Numbered from the stretch's first letter, positions 7,258 through 16,084 are shown. The stretch: 64,000 nt of DNA from Chloroflexota bacterium (GCA_020161265.1 JAIUOC010000008.1:310001-374000); one strand, 5' to 3'. Numbers and translations are program-made. Notes: generated from the sequence alone by a model not told the origin.

Positions 7258-8589
7258 CTATGTTGTTGCAAAGGCTCGTTTCATCAGCCGCCGTGCTCGA
7301 TGCAACACGCCTGTCAGAAAGGCTCCGCGTTCGCTGCCAAAGCGTTCGGCATATTCACGCGCCGCTTGCACGGGCTGAATCTCCACGCCCTGACCACGTA
7401 GCATATGCAAATAATCGGTGATCAACAAATACAAATCGCCGATTGTATGCCTTGGAAACATCTCACCAATATGTTGCTGGGCGATCGCTTGGGTTACTGG
7501 GCGATACACCGTATCGTACCAACTTTGTACAGCTTCCTCGAACGTGACTTCGCGATCAAGATCCTTGCCCATAAAATATTGATGATCGATCACATGTAAT
7601 TTGATCCGAGCATAATCGTTATCGTTGCTGAGTGGCACACGCACATCTTGGCGCAGCACATTGAGTTTGCTCCACTGAATAAACTCTAGTTCGGCATTGC
7701 TGGGCGGATCGGGCAGCTTAACCCGATTTTTGCGCTCACCAAAATGGCGGGTATAGTCGATCGCAGCAGTTTTCGGGCCTGGATCAATCCCCTCAGTCTG
7801 GGTCAGATAATGACGATGATCCATAATCCACAGATACAAGTCGGTGGCGGTGCGCTCAGGGAAGGCCGCCAAAATCCCAGTATCATAAATTTCGTCGATT
7901 AATGGCTTATAAATATTATCGTACCAACTCAAAATCGCCTCTTCGCTGGTTGGCTCCTCGCCAAGCTCCAACGATTTGAAATAGCGATGGCCGTTGATAT
8001 GCCGAATCAGATCCAAATAGCCGCCAGGCGTGGTTAGCTCGATAAATTGGGCTTCAGGCCGCAACTGCGCCAAATTAGTCCATTCCAAAAAATCTGAGCG
8101 TTCTTCCAATTGATTTAATTCATCTTGGGTCATGGTTGGCTTGATCGGCACATCGCTGAGCAATTCGATCACATGGGCATCGATAAAATCTTGGCCCTGT
8201 TGGCGAGCGACTGACACTCGATGATTGCCATCGCGCACAAAATAGACCTCGCCAATTTGATACAGCTCGATTGGCGGGAGCATCACATCGTTATAATGTG
8301 CCCGATCAACATTTTTCCAACGGGCTTTGGTTACCTCGTGACGCGGCAAAAATTGGCGGTCGAAATCGCTATAACGGCCTTCGCTGCCAATAATCGATTG
8401 CAACGGCACAATTTGCATGCCTCGATCGGTTTGGCTGCGAATATTGAGGCGAGCACGAACCTCTTCAAATGGTAAGAGCGTTTGTGGTTCGTCGCGCAAA
8501 CGCGCTTTTATTGCATTCAAAAACGCGCTAAATCGCGCCTTTTGAAAATCACTATCAACTTGCTGATCGATCCATTGATTGTAGCCCAT
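7258..8589 (-). CDS. ParB-like / DUF4032-type protein with duplicated C-terminal domain
   Basis: A 443-residue protein starting MGYNQWIDQQ, chosen for AAGGAGG about 7 bp upstream. Residues about 80-150 contain a ParB/sulfiredoxin-like segment, with PPIELYQIGEVYFVRDGNHR as its core. Two homologous stretches follow, each with a W-Y-D core (ILSWYDNIYKPL and VQSWYDTVYRPV), then FPERTATDLYLWIMDHRHYL or FPRHTIGDLYLLITDYLHML, and an AIDYTRHFG or AREYAERFG end. Such proteins occur in Actinobacteria and Chloroflexota and are often labelled DUF4032 or putative regulators; the DGNHR motif suggests nucleotide or DNA interaction. Function is unknown. It is monocistronic with its own terminator. Confidence 0.75.
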   Translation of the reverse strand: MGYNQWIDQQVDSDFQKARFSAFLNAIKARLRDEPQTLLPFEEVRARLNIRSQTDRGMQIVPLQSIIGSEGRYSDFDRQFLPRHEVTKARWKNVDRAHYNDVMLPPIELYQIGEVYFVRDGNHRVSVARQQGQDFIDAHVIELLSDVPIKPTMTQDELNQLEERSDFLEWTNLAQLRPEAQFIELTTPGGYLDLIRHINGHRYFKSLELGEEPTSEEAILSWYDNIYKPLIDEIYDTGILAAFPERTATDLYLWIMDHRHYLTQTEGIDPGPKTAAIDYTRHFGERKNRVKLPDPPSNAELEFIQWSKLNVLRQDVRVPLSNDNDYARIKLHVIDHQYFMGKDLDREVTFEEAVQSWYDTVYRPVTQAIAQQHIGEMFPRHTIGDLYLLITDYLHMLRGQGVEIQPVQAAREYAERFGSERGAFLTGVLHRARRLMKRAFATT

Positions 8590-8664
8590 CTTAAGTTCCT
8601 CCTTGGTGTCGGCGAGCTTGGCCGAATTGAACACCAAATGTGTGTTTGCCTGATTGATTTGTTA

Positions 8665-8955
8665 CTACGATGGAACAATCTGCTGGGGCTGGCCCTCGGT
8701 AATTCGCCATTCGCGAATCTCGTAGGAATCCAAGCCACGCGCTACTAATGGGTCACCTTCGACAAGATCTCTTGCAGTAGCCAATGAATCGGCCTGCAAC
8801 AAGACAAAGCCACCCCGACGATCAGTGGCGGGGCCAGAGAGCAACAAGTGGCCAGCGGCTTTAAGCTGGGCCAAGTATGCTAAATGATCGGGCAAATGTG
8901 GTTCATAGATTGCCCGATCGACGATAATGGTTAGCGTGACCAAATACGTTAGCAT
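8665..8955 (-). CDS. YciI-like protein
   Basis: A 96-residue protein starting MLTYLVTLTIIVDR (GGGAG 6 bp upstream). The layout is that of the YciI dimeric alpha-beta barrel family: HLAYLAQLKAAGHLLLSGP, GGFVLLQADSLATARDLVEGDPLV and a final YEIREWRI strand. The H-L-x-Y-L and D-P motifs that line the putative active site are present. The biochemical role of stand-alone YciI proteins is not settled. Confidence 0.85.
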   Translation of the reverse strand: MLTYLVTLTIIVDRAIYEPHLPDHLAYLAQLKAAGHLLLSGPATDRRGGFVLLQADSLATARDLVEGDPLVARGLDSYEIREWRITEGQPQQIVPS

Positions 8956-8970
8956 TGCTGACTCCCAAAG

Positions 8971-8994
8971 CAAAAACGCCCCCGTGGGGAGCGT
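8971..8994 (-). terminator. Intrinsic terminator after the metallophosphoesterase
   Basis: On the minus strand ACGCTCCCC-ACG-GGGGGCGT (one G.U pair) is followed by TTTTTGC. It separates the metallophosphoesterase gene from the YciI-like gene. Confidence 0.7.
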
Positions 8995-9025
8995 CGCTGC
9001 ATACTGTTCAACTTTGAGATCATGG

Positions 9026-9682
9026 TTAACTGGCTTGGGCCTTGCTCAAGGCCGGCATTGGCTCAAGATCGAGCAAGCGATAGCCATGGGTATTTACAAT
9101 CAGTGTATCACCATATTGCAAAGGCCGTTGGTCGCCATAACCATAATTTAAATGCACATGGCCATGGATAACATAGCGTGGTGCAATCCGATCAATAAAG
9201 CGCCGTAGCGCTTGTGGCCCGCGATGTGCGCCAATGCCATCGTGCAAGCCTGCTGGTGGCGTATGGGTAATTAACACATCAAGCCGCTGACGGTAGCGCA
9301 TTTGGGCAAAAAAGACCCGTGCGCTCAGCATGGTCATGCGCCATGCCCACTCAGCTTCGCTATATTGATGTTCACCTGGCCGATAGCGTAACACGCCGCC
9401 AGCCCCGGCAATTAATAGCCCGCCCACCGCTTCAACTCGCAAATCGAGGTTATCGCAGCCCTGGGGTTTGACTGAAACTCTGCCGTCTTCATGTTGCTCA
9501 GGCGCATCATGATTGCCGTTAACGTAAAAGCAAGGTACATTGAGCATCGAAACCAGATACTCAAGGTAACTCGGTGGTAAATCACCACAGCCGACGATCG
9601 CATCGATCGACCCTACACGTTGGCGCAGCGCCGATGTTTGCAACATGCTAACTACTTCGTCACTAACCGACAGGAGCCTCAT
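9026..9682 (-). CDS. Calcineurin-like metallophosphoesterase
   Basis: A 218-residue protein. I start at MRLLSVSDEVV, with GGAGGG about 5 bp upstream; the longer open frame to 10021 runs through intergenic repeat and is not coding. Metal-binding motifs in order are SDE (in place of the usual D-x-H), GCGDLP, GNHDAPE, THTPPAGLHD and GHVHLNYG. This order identifies a calcineurin-fold phosphoesterase; substrate unknown. Glu at the first-motif His position is unusual and could change the metal centre. Confidence 0.83.
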   Translation of the reverse strand: MRLLSVSDEVVSMLQTSALRQRVGSIDAIVGCGDLPPSYLEYLVSMLNVPCFYVNGNHDAPEQHEDGRVSVKPQGCDNLDLRVEAVGGLLIAGAGGVLRYRPGEHQYSEAEWAWRMTMLSARVFFAQMRYRQRLDVLITHTPPAGLHDGIGAHRGPQALRRFIDRIAPRYVIHGHVHLNYGYGDQRPLQYGDTLIVNTHGYRLLDLEPMPALSKAQAS

Positions 9683-9751
9683 CGCACCCTCCAGAACATC
9701 CACGATTCTACACTCGTTGCAGCGTTGCATTTCTAAGCAGTATAGCACAGG

Positions 9752-9930
9752 TGACCAAAGGATGAAGGATGAGGGATGAGGGATGAATATTAGAACATAG
9801 AGCAAAGAACATAGAACATAGGGTTCAGGGGCTGGGGATCGGGGGTCAGGAAGTTGGACACTCCCATCCTTCGCATTCTTCGTGTCCTTCGCGGTTTCAA
9901 CCCTTCGTGTTCTTCGTGGATCAATCAAAC
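9752..9930. repeat. Composite intergenic repeat, inverted relative to the 5.8-kb copy
   Basis: Reading the minus strand gives the same blocks as at 5838-6078: CACGAAG/GCGAAG tract, CCCCCGATCCCCAGCCCCTGA, ATGTTCT/TTGCTCTA and TTCATCCCTCATCC. It fills the gap between the ChrA and metallophosphoesterase genes. Confidence 0.8.
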
Positions 9931-11097
9931 TTAAATCAGCAGTGATAACAGCCCAAGCACTCCCGAACCAAGCACTACCGCCGCCGTGACCCACTTGGCC
10001 TTCCAACGATAGAGCACCCACAAGCTAAGCGCGGCAATTGCCAAGGCCAGCAATGCAGGAGCCACTTCACGCGGCCAAGCAGCAAAAATCAATTGGCTGG
10101 TGGTAACAGTAATTAAGCCAACCACTGCCGCTGTAATTGCATCAAGAAAGGCGTGAGTAGCAGCGTTAGCGATAATCCGTTCGAGCCAGTGGTGACCAAC
10201 AATTGTAAATAAAAATGCTGGCAAAAATGTGCCTGCGGTCAAGGCCAACGCTCCAGCAAAGCCCCCACCAAGATACCCCACAAACGTCGAGAAAATAATT
10301 AGCGGCGCTGGCAAAATACCCGATAACGCTAATCCATCAATAAATTGCTCGTTGGTCATCCAGCCGCCGACGGTTACCGCATCGTGCTGTAAAAATGGGA
10401 TGGCCGTGTAGGCTCCGCCAAAGGTTAGCAAACCGGTGCGCAAGCCATAGCCAAATAAACTTAGCACACTCGGCGCAGCCAAAATAGCCAGCGCCAACAA
10501 CGGCAACCACGAGCCATGCAAACTGGTTTGGGCTAATTTAGGCCGTTGCAATAACCAATAAAATATTCCAGCTAGCAGCAAAATCGCGATAAAATGTACG
10601 CCCAGGATTGTGGCAAGCCCCGCGCCAAGCGCAATTGCCCAAAGCCAGCGATTGGTCAAAGCATGCTCGCCAATCCGATGTACTGCCCGAATAATTAAGG
10701 CCGCCACGGCTGGCTTGAAGCCAAATAAGATCGCCCCAATGCCAGCAGCAGTGATACCATAGGCCACATAAGCCCACGAAAGCAACAGCATCAGCACAAA
10801 GCCAGGCAACATAAACCCTAAACCCGCCAATACTGCGCCGATTCGACCACGCGCAATCATACCAAAATAAACGCATAGTTCATGGGCTTCTGGCCCAGGC
10901 AAGGCTTGGTAAACTGCCAGCACCCGATTAAAATGTTCGCGCTCGATCCAACGCTCTTCCTCAACCAACTCTTGGCGAATCATGGCAATTTGGGCGACCG
11001 GCCCGCCCCAAGCCAAAAAACCAAAGCGCAAAAAGCGCAGAAATAGCCGTAGATACGATTCCTGTGGTGGGCCAGCAGCCACTGGTACATCAGCCAT
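9931..11097 (-). CDS. chrA: Chromate transporter (ChrA family)
   Basis: A 388-residue polytopic membrane protein starting MADVPVAAGPPQ, with AAGGAT upstream of that ATG. Both halves of the CHR duplication are visible: FGFLAWGGPVAQIAMI in the N-half and GLLTFGGAYTAIPFLQHDAV in the C-half, each with the F-G-G/P signature, and LPGPEAHELCVYFGM typical of bidomain ChrA. It would export chromate across the inner membrane. The intergenic region upstream has two palindromes that could be its operator. Confidence 0.9.
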   Translation of the reverse strand: MADVPVAAGPPQESYLRLFLRFLRFGFLAWGGPVAQIAMIRQELVEEERWIEREHFNRVLAVYQALPGPEAHELCVYFGMIARGRIGAVLAGLGFMLPGFVLMLLLSWAYVAYGITAAGIGAILFGFKPAVAALIIRAVHRIGEHALTNRWLWAIALGAGLATILGVHFIAILLLAGIFYWLLQRPKLAQTSLHGSWLPLLALAILAAPSVLSLFGYGLRTGLLTFGGAYTAIPFLQHDAVTVGGWMTNEQFIDGLALSGILPAPLIIFSTFVGYLGGGFAGALALTAGTFLPAFLFTIVGHHWLERIIANAATHAFLDAITAAVVGLITVTTSQLIFAAWPREVAPALLALAIAALSLWVLYRWKAKWVTAAVVLGSGVLGLLSLLI

Positions 11098-11140
11098 ATG
11101 GTTTATCCTTAATAACCAGCGAATCGCTTGCATTGTATAT

Positions 11141-11173
11141 TAAAGTAGTACTTTACATAGCTTATAGTACTAT
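11141..11173. promoter_or_regulatory. Two palindromes in the chrA / WXG100 divergent region
   Basis: TAAAGTA-G-TACTTTA at 11141-11155 is a perfect inverted repeat with a 1-bp centre, and ATAGTACTAT at 11164-11173 is a perfect 10-bp palindrome. Both share AGTAC. They lie 44-76 bp upstream of chrA and about 125-155 bp upstream of the + strand gene, in an AT-rich stretch. They look like operator sites; the regulator is unknown. Confidence 0.5.
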
Positions 11174-11297
11174 GCTATAGTCAGCTTGAGACTAGGTAAC
11201 CTCTTTGCACTAACCTCTCTTCATAACACCCACAAATAGGTTTTTACCTACCCCAACACCTAAATCACTACTCGTCAAATCTCTGGAGGCAGTGTGT

Positions 11298-12608
11298 ATG
11301 GGTAACGAAATCGTCCAAATCGATTATCAGGAGGCCAACCAGTTAGCTCAACGATTCTCAAAGCAACAAGCCCAAGTACAGGCAATTTTACAAAGCCTCA
11401 GACAAACGATTCAGTCGCTTGAGAACGGCGGCTGGATGGGCGATGCAGCAACTGCATGTTTCAAAGAATTTCATTCCGAGGTAGTCCCTGCCTATACCCG
11501 ACTCTGTAACGTCCTTGGTGAAGGCCAAAGTACCCTGCAAGGTATTGCAACACTCTTTCGTCAGGCCGAAGAAGAAGCTGCTACCCTCTTCCGAGGCGAG
11601 TTTGCCGCCGCCGCTGGAGGTGAAAGTGGTATCGCCCAAGCCGTCGGTGGGAGTGGTGGCAACATTCAAGCCGACAGTAGTGGTATATATCAAACAGTGC
11701 AGGCATTTGCCACCAATTTAAGTGGTAGCGGTGGTGGACAAGGCCAACCAAGTGAGCTAGAAACCCTGATCCGTTCGCTCAAAGATCAATGCGTAGACCC
11801 CAATGTTATTTTAGATGCAATTGCTAAGGCAACCCCGGCAGAACGTCAAGCAATTTTAAATGATCCTCAATTAATGGAATATATTCGCATCAGCGAAGGT
11901 ACAGCCGCCGATGTTCTTACCGCGGCATTGCTCGAAGGCTCGCTCCACTGGCCAAGCCCTTCGGGACCATCACTTGATAATGGATTAATCAATCGAACCA
12001 GTGATTTTGCACTGTGGATGCGAGGCGAAGCAGGGCCACCCAATCCCTCAACCGGCACCATGAATTGCTGGGAAGCAACCATGTATGCAGCCTATTTGAG
12101 TGGCGAAATCAGCGAGAGTCAATTACGCGAAATTCATCAAAATGCTGCTACGATATTTAATAAAGCCCTAGCCAGCTTCTCAGACAAATATGGAATAACC
12201 CTTACTGAAGCAAATATCCCACATCTTTACGATTTATTAACCCAAAAACAAAAGGCTGATTTGGAACTAGCCTATTCAGCCTATTATCAGCCGATTCAAT
12301 CGGCCCTAGGAGCTGATAATCGCACCGAATGGCAAGCAGGCGATCAGCCTGTCGCTGGCAGTATCGTCTTTTTTGAAAGTTCAGATAGTCCTTTATCACA
12401 CGTTGCAATCGCGACAGGTCGAATCACGCCTGATGGCAAAACCGAGGTTATGAGCCTATGGACACTGCCAAGGAATTCCAGTGGTCAGCCTGTTTCATCA
12501 ATGCAACGAACCACGATTGAGGATTTAGAAGCAGCGATGATCGATGCAAACATGGCTCCTAGCCGAATTAGCACCGCACCCAATCCAGGTGATCGGCCAA
12601 ATGATTAG
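11298..12608 (+). CDS. WXG100-type protein with NlpC/P60- or CHAP-like C-terminal domain
   Basis: A 436-residue protein, start ATG 11298 with GGAGG 8 bp upstream. Residues 1-100 are helical with W46-M-G48 in the turn (GGWMGDAA), the ESAT-6/WXG100 pattern recognised by type VII-like secretion. A Gly/Ser-rich linker (about 105-150) follows. The C-terminal region has Cys257 in NCWEATMYAAYLSG and His368 in AGSIVFFE...LSHVAIATG, the order and local sequence of NlpC/P60 or CHAP papain-fold enzymes. I infer a secreted effector or wall enzyme with an N-terminal export domain. No type VII ATPase or obvious immunity gene is adjacent; a lipoprotein gene follows 14 bp downstream. Confidence 0.7.
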   Translation: MGNEIVQIDYQEANQLAQRFSKQQAQVQAILQSLRQTIQSLENGGWMGDAATACFKEFHSEVVPAYTRLCNVLGEGQSTLQGIATLFRQAEEEAATLFRGEFAAAAGGESGIAQAVGGSGGNIQADSSGIYQTVQAFATNLSGSGGGQGQPSELETLIRSLKDQCVDPNVILDAIAKATPAERQAILNDPQLMEYIRISEGTAADVLTAALLEGSLHWPSPSGPSLDNGLINRTSDFALWMRGEAGPPNPSTGTMNCWEATMYAAYLSGEISESQLREIHQNAATIFNKALASFSDKYGITLTEANIPHLYDLLTQKQKADLELAYSAYYQPIQSALGADNRTEWQAGDQPVAGSIVFFESSDSPLSHVAIATGRITPDGKTEVMSLWTLPRNSSGQPVSSMQRTTIEDLEAAMIDANMAPSRISTAPNPGDRPND

Positions 12609-12622
12609 TTTAGGATAGTGTT

Positions 12623-13618
12623 GTGATTCCCTTGCCATATCGATTACGAATAATTCTGTGGCTGGCTGGTTTATTGCTAAGCAGTTGCACTGCGGCGATT
12701 CCCACCACGCCACAATCACAAGAGGGTTCTGCGATGCCTACGATCGAAACTTCTCAAGCTACCAGCATCCTTGGCTTTATTCCATGGGGCGAGGCCGGAT
12801 TAAAGCCGATCGATATTCAAACGTCATTGCCCAATCAACCCCTTGGCCGGATGACTCCTGAAATTGTGTTAGATAGCCAACAACAGCCATGGTTTTGGCT
12901 CGATGGGCGAATCATCAACGTCGCTGATCAACGCTATTGGGAGATTAACCAAAGCATCAAGGCCAATGCAACTGCGGTTATGCCAACTATGCAAGGCTTC
13001 GTTGTGGCCGTTGCTAGCCCGCGCACGGTCGGCATCCAATTGCTCGATTTGAGTGGCAACGTGCTATGGCAGCATGATCGCCCATTTGAATTGGATGATG
13101 AACTTGATCAACGTCAGCTGCTATTGCAAGATGCTGGGCAGGTCTGGCTCTATGCTGGCAACCGTGCAGGCTGGCAGCTTTGGGAAATTAATCTCCAAAC
13201 AGGCGAACTTAGTCCACAATTTGCCCAAAATATGCCTGCTCCAAGCCAAATTTGGCTCTACAATGGGGTTGTTATGTGGTGGACTTACCAAGCAAGCAGC
13301 CAAACCCGCCAATGGCATCGGCATAACCTTGCTACCCAAGCCACCAGCGCGATCGAGCAATCGCCGTTAAATCGTTGGTTTGCCAATATTAAATCGGCCA
13401 CGCCAACAGGGGGAGCTTTGCTCGTTACCACCAATGAGATTATTTGGATGGATGCTGATGGTCAAGAACAAAACCGCTTCGCTAGCCATGACCTTTTGCC
13501 CCCTAGTTGGCAGTCAGCAAACTATTCGCTAATTCCAAGTCGGGCAGTTGTAAACTCCCAAGGAGCGATGCTGTGGCTCGGCTTTGACCAACAAGGTGTC
13601 TATTTGCTTCAATCATAG
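12623..13618 (+). CDS. Lipoprotein of unknown function
   Basis: A 331-residue protein with GTG start at 12623. The N-terminus has a lipoprotein signal ending LLLSSC, with Cys22 as the lipidation site, then a Ser/Thr/Gln linker. The rest is rich in Trp and beta-strand repeats such as IQLLDLSGNVLWQHD, WQLWEINLQTGEL and IIWMDADGQEQNR, suggesting a propeller-like fold. It follows the WXG100 gene by 14 bp and shares its terminator, so the two are probably co-transcribed; it could be a surface partner or protective lipoprotein for that product, which is speculation. Confidence 0.7.
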   Translation: MIPLPYRLRIILWLAGLLLSSCTAAIPTTPQSQEGSAMPTIETSQATSILGFIPWGEAGLKPIDIQTSLPNQPLGRMTPEIVLDSQQQPWFWLDGRIINVADQRYWEINQSIKANATAVMPTMQGFVVAVASPRTVGIQLLDLSGNVLWQHDRPFELDDELDQRQLLLQDAGQVWLYAGNRAGWQLWEINLQTGELSPQFAQNMPAPSQIWLYNGVVMWWTYQASSQTRQWHRHNLATQATSAIEQSPLNRWFANIKSATPTGGALLVTTNEIIWMDADGQEQNRFASHDLLPPSWQSANYSLIPSRAVVNSQGAMLWLGFDQQGVYLLQS

Positions 13619-13642
13619 TAATTCCTATTGCTCTACGCCCTC

Positions 13643-13675
13643 CCCTCGCTCACTGTAATGGGCGAGGGTTTTTTT
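13643..13675 (+). terminator. Intrinsic terminator of the WXG100/lipoprotein pair
   Basis: CCCTCGC and GCGAGGG form a 7-bp stem followed by seven Ts. Confidence 0.85.
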
Positions 13676-13718
13676 GGTGTATGATGCCGCTGGTTGGTTT
13701 GGTGTGAGGTATAGTGGC

Positions 13719-14540
13719 ATGCTCCTACGCTTGTTAGCAGGATTTGGCTTGAGTTTGCTGGTGGGCGGGCTGGGCTACTGGCGACGCTCATTAAGCCTGA
13801 GTGGTTGGCTGGGCGCGGTTTTGATCGGCACGTTGACGGTGGGCTGTGGCAGTTGGGCTTGGGGCTGGCTGATTATTTTGTTCTTCGCTAGCTCAAGTTT
13901 GCTTTCCAAAGTAGGAAAGCGTCGCAAAGCCGCCGTGGCGCTCGATAAATTCAGCAAAGATGATCGCCGCGATTTGTGGCAGGCAATGGCCAATGGTGGT
14001 ATTCCGTTGATAACGGCCTTGGGCTATGCTTGGCAACCGCATTTCGCCTGGTGGGCTTTGGCACTCGGCGCCACCGCCACCGCCACCGCCGATACTTGGG
14101 CTACCGAAATCGGCACCCTGAGCAAAGGTCGCCCGTTTATGCTAACAACCTTTAAGCAAGTTGAACGCGGGCGCTCAGGGGCGATTTCGGGCTTGGGTAT
14201 GGCCGCCACCAGCCTTGGAGCCTTGCTGATTGGCCTAAGTGCTTGGGGCTTGACTGGTTTAGGGCTTGGTAATGGCCAAGAACCACAGTTGTGGTTTGTG
14301 GTTGCCGCCACAATTGGCGGGATTGCTGGCTCATTGGCCGATAGCTTGCTTGGCGCGACGGTGCAGCAAATGCGTTGGTGTGAGCACTGCGCCAGCGAAA
14401 CCGAGCGTGCAATCCATAAATGTGGCAACCAAACCCGCCATTATCGCGGCCTAGCTTGGCTCAACAACGATTGGGTTAATTTGATCAGCACTGGGGCGGG
14501 AGCTTTGGTTGCATTATTAATCGCGGTTTTAGCCAATTAA
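13719..14540 (+). CDS. DUF92-family integral membrane protein
   Basis: A 273-residue polytopic membrane protein. I start at MLLRLLAGFGLS because earlier codons lie in the preceding terminator U-run; GAGG is 9 bp upstream. Diagnostic stretches are LSGWLGAVLIGTLT, FFASSSLLSKVGKRRK, RDLWQAMANGGIPLITAL, TADTWATEIGTLSKGRP and SLADSLLGATVQ. The family includes plant VTE6 (phytyl-phosphate kinase), so a polyprenyl- or phytyl-phosphate kinase role is possible but not shown. Its stop overlaps that of the converging gene by 4 bp. Confidence 0.88.
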   Translation: MLLRLLAGFGLSLLVGGLGYWRRSLSLSGWLGAVLIGTLTVGCGSWAWGWLIILFFASSSLLSKVGKRRKAAVALDKFSKDDRRDLWQAMANGGIPLITALGYAWQPHFAWWALALGATATATADTWATEIGTLSKGRPFMLTTFKQVERGRSGAISGLGMAATSLGALLIGLSAWGLTGLGLGNGQEPQLWFVVAATIGGIAGSLADSLLGATVQQMRWCEHCASETERAIHKCGNQTRHYRGLAWLNNDWVNLISTGAGALVALLIAVLAN

Positions 14541-15181
14541 AAATAATTACTGGTGAACCATGGCGAATACTTGATATGGCGAAATTCACGGCTCGGATAA
14601 ATTACCATCGGATCGTCGGCATCGATTTGTACTGGAATTGTGTTACCAATCGCAATGCGGGCGAACTGCAACTCTTCGACCATCCACGCGCTTTGGGCTT
14701 GATAACTTGAGCCATCGTGGCGTTGTACGTCGAGGGTCAAAATCACTTCAACATCACGGCGAAAACTATTGCTGGAAATATGCCGACCCTTTTCAGTATC
14801 AAGAACTTTCGCCGTGGTAGCGATCGAGCGAGCAAACTGGGCTTGATTTTGGGCATCAACGGCTGCTTTTGGTTGTTTAGGTTGCTTGAGTTGTTGCCCA
14901 CCGAGCGTCGTTTGTTTCGGCTTAACCAACAATAACGGTAGATAAAACAACGGGGTGTAGATCAACGCTCCACTTGCCAACAATAAGAATGGGTTAATCA
15001 GGCTTTGCGTGCCATTTTTCTCACAATAAAATTTACTTTTACGGGTGATCGATGCTGGTGGAATGATTGTACCGCCGTTGCAAACCAAGGGAGTGGTTAA
15101 TTTAGCGGCACTTGGCAAAAAGGTAAAAAAGCCCGTCGTTGAAAGCATAAAGGCCAAAAAAGCTGCAACTAGTAAGCGCAT
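14537..15181 (-). CDS. Two-TM membrane protein of unknown function
   Basis: A 214-residue protein beginning MRLLVAAFLAFMLSTTGFF (first membrane segment or signal anchor). A second hydrophobic segment lies near 66-86 (LLLASGALIYTPLFYLPLLL), followed by a Lys/Gln-rich linker and a soluble C-terminal domain with VEVILTLDVQRHDGSSYQ and IPVQIDADDP. The C-terminal domain resembles the DUF3592 pattern (short extracytoplasmic domain between two helices); I am not confident of that family. Confidence 0.6.
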   Translation of the reverse strand: MRLLVAAFLAFMLSTTGFFTFLPSAAKLTTPLVCNGGTIIPPASITRKSKFYCEKNGTQSLINPFLLLASGALIYTPLFYLPLLLVKPKQTTLGGQQLKQPKQPKAAVDAQNQAQFARSIATTAKVLDTEKGRHISSNSFRRDVEVILTLDVQRHDGSSYQAQSAWMVEELQFARIAIGNTIPVQIDADDPMVIYPSREFRHIKYSPWFTSNYF

Positions 15182-15194
15182 AATTCCCCTAAAC

Positions 15195-15929
15195 CTATTC
15201 TAAGGTACGCATTGCTGCCAAAACACCGCGAATGCCAATTTGTTCTTCAAGCTTGAGGCATTGCTCCAAACCTTTGCGATAAGGGTGTTCAGCGTTGCGT
15301 AATCTTTCAGCGGCCTTGGTTGCGCCCAAAAACAGCAAATGTTGGTAGGCAACCCACTCGGCAAAGCCCTCGACCCAATCGTAATCAGTTAATAATGGGC
15401 AATGTTCGCCCTGCCAAACATGGGCAAATTCGTGGGCCACTACCAAGCGAAAACGCCAACGTGGCAAGCCATACAAGGCATAAACCACCCGCATCCGGCC
15501 TTGGCGCAAATAGAGTCCAAGCATCTGTTGGCCTTCGGTGGCAATCGCGCCTTGGCGGGCTAAATCTTGAATCGTGGGCTGATCGACGAGCCGAAAGCTT
15601 GCCCCAACTTGGACTTGCAAGCCAGGGTGTTGGGCAAGCGAAGCGACGGTCGATGCATATAAAGCCTGAGCTTCCTGCGGATCATAAATTGCGCTGCGAT
15701 GGCAACCGCCACATTGCACCCGCCCATCGTGCAGCGTCCAGCCATCGTCGCCAACTGGCGCAGCGCAGCTAGAACAGCGCGGGCGTTGCTCGATACAGGT
15801 TTCGCAATAGCGCTCTGGGCGGTCGGGTAAAAAATAATATGCGCCCAACAAGCGTTGACCACACAAGGCACATTGGCTTTTATCAAGTAATTGTTGGCTG
15901 CGAATTGGCGGAATCAAACGGCTTGTCAT
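15195..15929 (-). CDS. DA1-like metallopeptidase with N-terminal LIM-like zinc fingers
   Basis: A 244-residue protein. The N-terminal third has paired C-x2-C knuckles (CALC, CETC, CSSC, CGGC), as in LIM or zinc-ribbon modules. The C-terminal part has a zincin helix HEFAH (residues 166-170) inside VVAHEFAHVWQ, followed about 20 residues later by WVEGFAEWVAY, a third-ligand Glu motif. This zinc-finger-then-HExxH-then-EGxxE order matches the DA1 peptidase family known from plants, of which bacterial members exist. It is likely a cytoplasmic zinc metallopeptidase; substrate unknown. No signal peptide. Confidence 0.75.
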   Translation of the reverse strand: MTSRLIPPIRSQQLLDKSQCALCGQRLLGAYYFLPDRPERYCETCIEQRPRCSSCAAPVGDDGWTLHDGRVQCGGCHRSAIYDPQEAQALYASTVASLAQHPGLQVQVGASFRLVDQPTIQDLARQGAIATEGQQMLGLYLRQGRMRVVYALYGLPRWRFRLVVAHEFAHVWQGEHCPLLTDYDWVEGFAEWVAYQHLLFLGATKAAERLRNAEHPYRKGLEQCLKLEEQIGIRGVLAAMRTLE

Positions 15930-16084
15930 CGATTTTCAACTCTCATCTAGATTGCCCCGATAGATCGGCTTAGTATCTGCTACAATTATCCCACGTTGTT
16001 GAGCCTGTAACTTAGACGCACAAAGCTTGATTTAGTTTTGGCCTATTTAACGTGTCGCCTGATGTCTAGATCTGAGGTAGAACC

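Noticed and set aside
9683..10021. N-terminal extension of the metallophosphoesterase reading frame
   Set aside because: The extension translates the intergenic composite repeat; a good ribosome-binding site and the first metal motif mark the start at 9682.
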